64,000 nucleotides of DNA from Kappaphycus alvarezii (lineage: Eukaryota; Rhodophyta; Florideophyceae; Gigartinales; Solieriaceae): positions 3,162,001 through 3,226,000 of the forward strand of contig NADL03000471.1 in the NCBI GenBank assembly GCA_002205965.3, written 5' to 3'. Below the pieces are notes generated by a model, which worked only from the letters and a program-made list of their open reading frames with translations, searched no databases and was not told the DNA's origin. Below, piece by piece: positions 58,401 through 64,000 of the stretch (positions within the stretch are counted from its first letter, which is position 1; every line of letters begins with the position of its first letter). The translations under genes and the position numbers were made by a program.

Positions 58401-61400
58401 ATGCCTGCTCAGCGAGCTTTGACACATCACAGTGACATTGGCGAAGATGGTTATCTTGATGCGGTGGTTGACCCATCGCATGAAACGACACGAAAGAAGG
58501 TTGGTGACTTTCACCATGAAAACAGCAACGTCGTTGCGGGAGATGTGGATCCGACATTGAGCACACGGCCTGGAGTTGATCTGCAATCGGATCAAATTCA
58601 GCAGAATCATCGTAATGGTCAAGAAGGTGGTAGCATTGGTACAGATGATGCAGCTGATGAAACAAGCCCGAAGATAATGTCGGCGAGACGCAGACTCGGG
58701 GAGCTGAATGGGACCTCTGTGATGAATGCTGATGCGCCGGAGCAATCGGGGGAGAATGGGCCTGTGCAATCTCTGCAGGTTATGACGTCCAAAGAAATAC
58801 AAGACGGAAGTTCAAGTCGTGATTTGAGTGTGGTTGATATGCGGAGACCTGCAGAGGTTCCATTCATCTTCAATGGTGCGCCGGAGAAGGCTAGTTTGAA
58901 GAGAACAGATACGCCTGGGTGTCCACAGGGACCTGTAGAGCGGAATAACATGATGGCAGCTGTTAGTCCAGTGGAAGCAAGAAATATGTGTCAGGGTGAA
59001 GGGAGGATGCCTGGTTCCGACGGCTTCCGTGGTGCTTCCCTGAATTGCTTTGGTCATTTCGGGCTTACTCCGGTTACACCGGTAGACACAGATCCGTCGA
59101 CTCTACCCGCCAGAATCTCTCCTGTATTAACGAATCAACTTTCGCAAGTATCGCCTCAAAGTAACGGTCACGCTGACAATTCTCGGAGAGATGCGTCAAA
59201 AGACCATCCTGCGTCTCCACATTTGCAGGATGAACTGTCACCAAACTGTCGATACATTGGGTTTTCAGGCAGACCGTCAGCGGATGTCTTGCAGCTTGCA
59301 CGACCAACAACGTCTTCCACATCGCCTGTACCACATGCGGCACGGGCTGAAAGCCCAAATGCTCCGAATCAACTCCTGAATCCATCCTTACAGGGAGATA
59401 CTCCAGAGCAACTCATTCGTCAGCCAATGATGAATATCAGAGAAAAGAAGTCTCCCACATCTTCAGATTCTCGTCGAAAAGACATCGAGGAGGCTGGTCT
59501 AAAGCGTAATGCGGCGCCTTGGATACCGATTTCCTCGGAGCGGGTTCATCCAGGATCTCTAGTGGGTAGTGATCCCAGTTTATCATCAGACGCGTATAAC
59601 GGTAATGCGATCATCAGTGGGGACGGGCATGTGGGGAACCCAGGCGAGGTAGGTATCCAGGGCGGAAGCAAGGGGCTGGAGTCCGCAAATCAAACGGCAC
59701 TTACTGCGAGATCAGACACACCTGTGACAAGAAATCCCCAGTCAAAACAAACCGATCCGAAAAATATCCAGAAATGTAACCGCCAGACGAAATATTTGCA
59801 AAGGGGCAGGTCTAATGGTGCAGCGTTGCGCGGGATAGCCGCTTAACGACGGACAAAGGCAGAAGGCGGTCCAATGGGTCATCTGTTGGCAATGCCATCT
59901 CAATGTTAGGCGGGAGTTTTGCCACCGCGGAAGATTCAGAGCAAGTGACCTTCCATGTTCCGGAATCGAATAAATTCGTGAGGAAGCGGTCACAGAAAAG
60001 TGATACTCCACCCCAAGAGAAGAGGGCTAGACTAATGCCGCGGAAGGTGGATGCAACTGTAGCTGTACCAATGAAGCAAATTTTCGGGAAACGCAGTCAG
60101 GATCACGAGCCACTAACTCGCACGGAAAAGTGGAACGGAGATTATTATGACCACGCGGAGGCTGTCGACGAGACAAGGAAAGACAGGTCGGGCCTCAGTC
60201 AGCAACCCGCGATAGTGAATCAGCATCAAGCGGTGGTGAGGTCAGGTTTGATGAATGCAACCCCAAACAACGTGTGCCCATCTCCCAAGGACGCATTACC
60301 GCATGCGAGCAAGTCAAGTAAGCACGTAACACAGCAACTGCCCAAAGCATTGACTTTAACATGTGCTGCTAAGGGGCTTTGTTTGTCAATATCACCGCTC
60401 CCGCCTCGAGGCCCAAGAGACGCTATATCTCGGCAGACGCAATGTCCTCCCACGCGAGAACCGCGAAAAAGCACCAATTCCTCGCCTAGAATGGATCCAA
60501 GATTCGATTCGAATCTCGTATCTAGCACCCTGGCTCCAAACATTGGAAGTATTCACGAAGATGGCAAACTATATTCCACAAAGAAGGATGACCTGGCGAT
60601 TATGCCAACGCCACCGGCGCTTTCACATACCGGACCACAGACGGGCAATAACATTCTGAGCAGAACGTCTTCTGCGTGTCAGATGCAACCTCGAGTGCCC
60701 CACCCAGGATTCATCGAGCCATCAACTGAAAACTTGCCTATACCTCCGAATGGCGTCAATCACATCTCAGCGGACATGGTAGATTTTCCGCACTTGACGC
60801 AGATTGCATCTCCCTCCAAAAGCAAGTCAACAGGCGGTGGCGAGCAACGGCAAAACTCGCCTTTTGGATTAGGGGTACCTGAGGTGCTCCCAACAGTCCC
60901 ATCCGGAGACGATATCATTCAAAAACAGATTGACTCTTTAAATGTCCCTGACCCGAATAATGGCGATTTGAAAACGGATGTGGGAAGAAAGGTTGACGAC
61001 AATGTACTTGAGCAAACGCAGAAACAGACAAGTTGCAAGGCGGCTTCCTTAAGCGCGGGTAGTGTGGCTTCCCGGATAGAAAGAAGTCTGGGCAACGCCC
61101 GGAGCGGTATGCCCAAGTTGAATTTAGCATCTGCCTGTGCAGAAGGAAGGGCGGGAAATAATGCCGTTTCGAAGGCAGTTCAAAATGCCTGCGCCACAGA
61201 ATTTTTAAAGCAACCCATGATTCAGACTATGACTGCGACACCTGATCAAAATACAGTCTCTGTTTGTCAGCTCGCTCAAACGAGTATCCCGGCGTCTAAT
61301 GATGCCCATCATGTGCAGCAAAACGTGACTGCCGTCGGTGATTCGCCATCTTCAAGTCAGGCCATGGTCTCTCTCCCAACCTTAATTTCCGGAACTGGCG

Positions 61401-63922
61401 ATCGTGCTGACAAGGATACCGCGAAGGCTTCATCTCCTGAACTTTCGTCACAAGAAAAAAGCCTTTGCGCAAAGAGTCTGAAAAAGCAAAGGCGGATGCA
61501 TCAGACGAGGAAGTTCTTAATGGGGTATGCAACAAGTCTTCATCGCTATCATCGGTGGCCCTCACCGGCAGGGATAACGCCATAAAGGCTACTTTAGCTC
61601 CACACCCGCACAGGATAAGAATGGTGCAAAGAATTCTGAGGGCCTGGGAGCTACAGTGCCCTCGCAAGAAGTTCAGACGGCCCGGATATTACGTCTCGAC
61701 TCTTCTTCGGTTCCTCTGAGTCAGGCCGACAAAGACCATACACCTCCGGCAGAGGGGAAGCTCACTCCTCCCATTCAAGCAATTCAACCAGCTCAGCTCA
61801 AAGAATGTAGACGAGCGGGTAAAACCATCAACGCGGCGTCAATGGAAGAGGACGTTGTTACGAACTCAAAGCCACCCTTAATGTTGCGGCTTAGAATCAG
61901 GAAAGGTGCTGGGTCGGACAAGAACATCCCGGCATCAGCGCTAGACCTCAAAGCGAAGAAGAGTATTCGGAGAACTCGGCGGACTACCGTAAAAAAGGTG
62001 AAGGTCCCAAGTACGAACCAAGCAACCGGTATTCAAGGCAGGAGCTCAACTCGAGCCAATCTCGGTGTGACGCAGAGGAGAAAACGGCAAAGAGTCCGCG
62101 CAATCAGTCCAGGGTACTTCGAAAGAGGAAAGATGGAGAAGGTGATCACCACCATTTGGGATCTGAGACAGAGACCGACAATTCAACATTGCGGACAAAG
62201 GAAGCACACCTATGCCTGGGCATAACTACAGATCCCCAGAAAGGCAAACCGACTCAAGCTCTTCCATCCTGGAACCTGCTGATGAATTAAACCAGCGTGC
62301 ATCCGAGGTCGACCATCCAAGAACCTACCCTAGTTCCTTAACGTTACCAAAGGCCAAAAGTCTTCCTACGAAGTCTGGTATTGCGTCAGTTCAAGGACGT
62401 GAAGGCAGTGGCCATGAAGACAATTCCATCCGGGGTAAGACGGCAGCTGCTGACTACGATGAGAGCCAAATTCTCAAAAAGAGCAGTCGACGTGATACCA
62501 CGCAACCTTAAGGACTGGTCATGCGGGAGCCATAGAAGTGAATTGCGCCTTGTGTCAAAAACGCATGGCTATGGAGGACAAAGCGACACATCCCCTTTTC
62601 CCAATTCGGTCTCTTATCATTTGCAGTGACTGCCGAAATTCTGTCCGAAGCAGGTTTGATGAGCGCCATGGGCACGTTCACGCGAAAAATGTCGTCTATT
62701 TGTTGGTGTAGTTGCGGAGATGATCCGAGGTCTCCCACCAAGTGGTAGGGAGGCAGCGAAGCTTACGGGTTTGTACTCTCACTTATATCGGAGAGTTGCG
62801 ATACTTTTGAAGAGGGCAAGGTCTTATCCAGTACCATACGAGATGCTTTTGGTGATGAAGGCTGTATTTTTCAAGATTGGATTCACGTTTAAGGACAGGA
62901 AGCTCTCGATACCTAACGACGAGATAGTGTTGCCGGCAAGCGAGGACCTTCGATTTCTCATTGCGGAGGCAATCCCTCGGTCTTTGTCAGATTTCGAGGT
63001 TGGGTCCACAGCAGGTGAGCGCGCTTGGTTGGCTGTATTTGGAGAGAAAATCTGTCTTGACGAACCCTTACCGTCATGCCGTATGGTAGCGAAGGTGCTA
63101 AGCCTTGTTGGTGTTCATGTTGAGCATTGCGGAGAGTGCCGATGGGGCCCGAGTTCGATTGGAGAGACCTGCTCAGTCTCTCTCGACGTTGCGGACGTTG
63201 ACCAAATCTTGAGTGGAGCACTTGCGACCAAGACAAATATTCAAAATGTCTTTCCAGCCGTGAAATCATGCCGAACTGCGAAGCGCAACCGAATAATGAG
63301 TGAACGGGAAGTTAAGAATGAGCTTATTTTTCGGCACAGATATGTCGTGTTGCATTTGCACTGCTTCCAAGGAGCAGCGGGGTTTCCCTTCCGGATGCTG
63401 AAGTGCTCAACATGTTCGCGGAAGTTCTGTTCGTTATGTCTGACGAATGTCTTGGGATCCGTCGAGTATATTCGTGCAAGCACAGCAGCAGAGTCATATA
63501 GTTGTATGTTGTGCAGGACGAAGTCTTTCCAGACAAGTCCTCAGAAGAATACGCTGTCGAGGAAGGAAATGCAGGCATTAAGAAAAACGCAAAAGCAAGG
63601 CGTGGCGGCGTGCGGAGCAATTTCCTGCCAATGCTTCTGTTGTCGCCGGCGATGCGAAATGAGCTGTGGTCTGCCCATGACTAAGTATGAATAACCCAGC
63701 GGTTAGGTTTGCAAAGCAGTGTGAGGCGTTGAACTTTAAGCAGCTTTCTTACGTATGGGGCGAGGGAGAAATCCCGGAGCATACCAGACGAGTTATGTCT
63801 GCGTTGCAGGCAACCAGTCCGGCCTAGTCACATTGAACGAATTGATCGGAATTCTCCGACCAGGAAGACATGTCAGGATGAAACGGTCCTCAAGTGCACA
63901 GAGAGGAACTGTACAGTTGTGA
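58401..63922 (+). CDS. Very long disordered nuclear-type protein with C-terminal CDCA7-type zinc finger (zf-4CXXC_R1), several frameshifts
   Basis: About 1,800 codons from ATG 58401 (gccATGcc). The first 1,350 residues are Ser/Pro/Gln/Asn-rich without a fold. A basic region follows (MLRLRIRKGAG..., RRTRRTTVKK). Near 62544-62633 is C-x2-C, a 22-residue gap, C-x2-C (CALCQKRM...LIICSDC). The C-terminus (63362-63760) reads LKCSTCSRKFCSLCLTN, then SYSCMLCRT, then ISCQCFCCRRR, then PMTKY...AVRFAKQCEALNFKQLSYV. This matches the CDCA7 pattern FCxxCLxNRYGE, WxCPxCRG, CNCxxCR+R and TGxLxxLAKxxGFxxVxxYL, with about 34 extra residues between the last two Cys groups. CDCA7 partners the remodeler HELLS in DNA-methylation maintenance. 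Frame joins are needed near 59832, 61455, 61593, 61991, 62234, 62505, 62685, 63690 and 63820, almost all single lost bases. Confidence 0.68.
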
Positions 63923-64000
63923 TGCATCGAAGGTGTCATAAGGGCCGCAAAGTAACCAAAACTAGGGGTGCATTCTCGGGAATGGTGTGTCCACGTCACA
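63923..64000 (+). other. Possible continuation of the CDCA7-like gene
   Basis: In another frame the sequence from about 63880 to the window end stays open and reads LKCTERNCTVVMHRRCH, then GMVCPRH, a C-x4-C-x4-H-x2-C...C-x2-H spacing like half of an extended PHD finger. If one more base is missing near 63905, the gene continues past the window. Confidence 0.3.

Noticed and set aside
8359..63922. Programmed -1 ribosomal frameshifting as the explanation for the broken frames
   Set aside because: Too many sites in ordinary genes, no consistent slippery heptamer or downstream structure; lost bases in runs explain them better.
1..64000. tRNA, rRNA or CRISPR arrays
   Set aside because: No cloverleaf with conserved TTC/GGTTC arm, no rRNA sequence and no regularly spaced repeats were seen by eye.

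Overview
This window looks like nuclear DNA of a photosynthetic eukaryote with intron-poor genes, most likely a red macroalga (florideophyte-like). The evidence is a plant/algal-type phosphoinositide 4-kinase gamma, a RUS/DUF647 protein, a DWARF27-type carotenoid isomerase, a probable plastid membrane protein, and nearly intronless genes lying in islands between thick beds of transposons. The organism assignment is inference; no marker gene fixes the species.

Layout. Island 1 (0.5-11 kb): PI4K-gamma-like kinase (+), remains of an endonuclease-type non-LTR retroelement (three copies), a Tc1/mariner element with long terminal inverted repeats, a Rim2/SLC25A33-36-like mitochondrial carrier (-), and a small plastid-type membrane protein (+). 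Block 2 (11.3-24 kb): two unrelated decayed Copia retrotransposons pointing at each other, sharing short inverted sequences at their outer and inner ends. Island 3 (24.2-28.8 kb): D27-like (+, one 116-bp intron), a proline/alanine-rich coiled-coil protein (-) and a RUS protein (-). Block 4 (29.5-56.6 kb) is AT-rich and almost all mobile DNA: three PIF/Harbinger-type transposases, three Myb/trihelix-like partner proteins, two Tigger/pogo-type transposases, a third Copia element with two recognisable LTRs, and a fourth endonuclease fragment. Island 5 (58.4 kb to the end) is one very long, mostly disordered protein whose C-terminus carries a CDCA7-type zinc finger (zf-4CXXC_R1), a chromatin/DNA-methylation-associated module.

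Two cross-cutting signals stand out. First, the carrier, D27, RUS and CDCA7-like genes all need single-base insertions to stay open, nearly always within a homopolymer and nearly always in the same direction (about fifteen sites). This points to systematic base loss in the assembly rather than gene death, so these are annotated as genes, not pseudogenes. Second, clusters of a GTACTGTAC/GTACAGTAC motif lie just upstream of D27, the coiled-coil gene, RUS and the CDCA7-like gene.

No tRNA, rRNA, CRISPR array or bacterial-type operon was seen.
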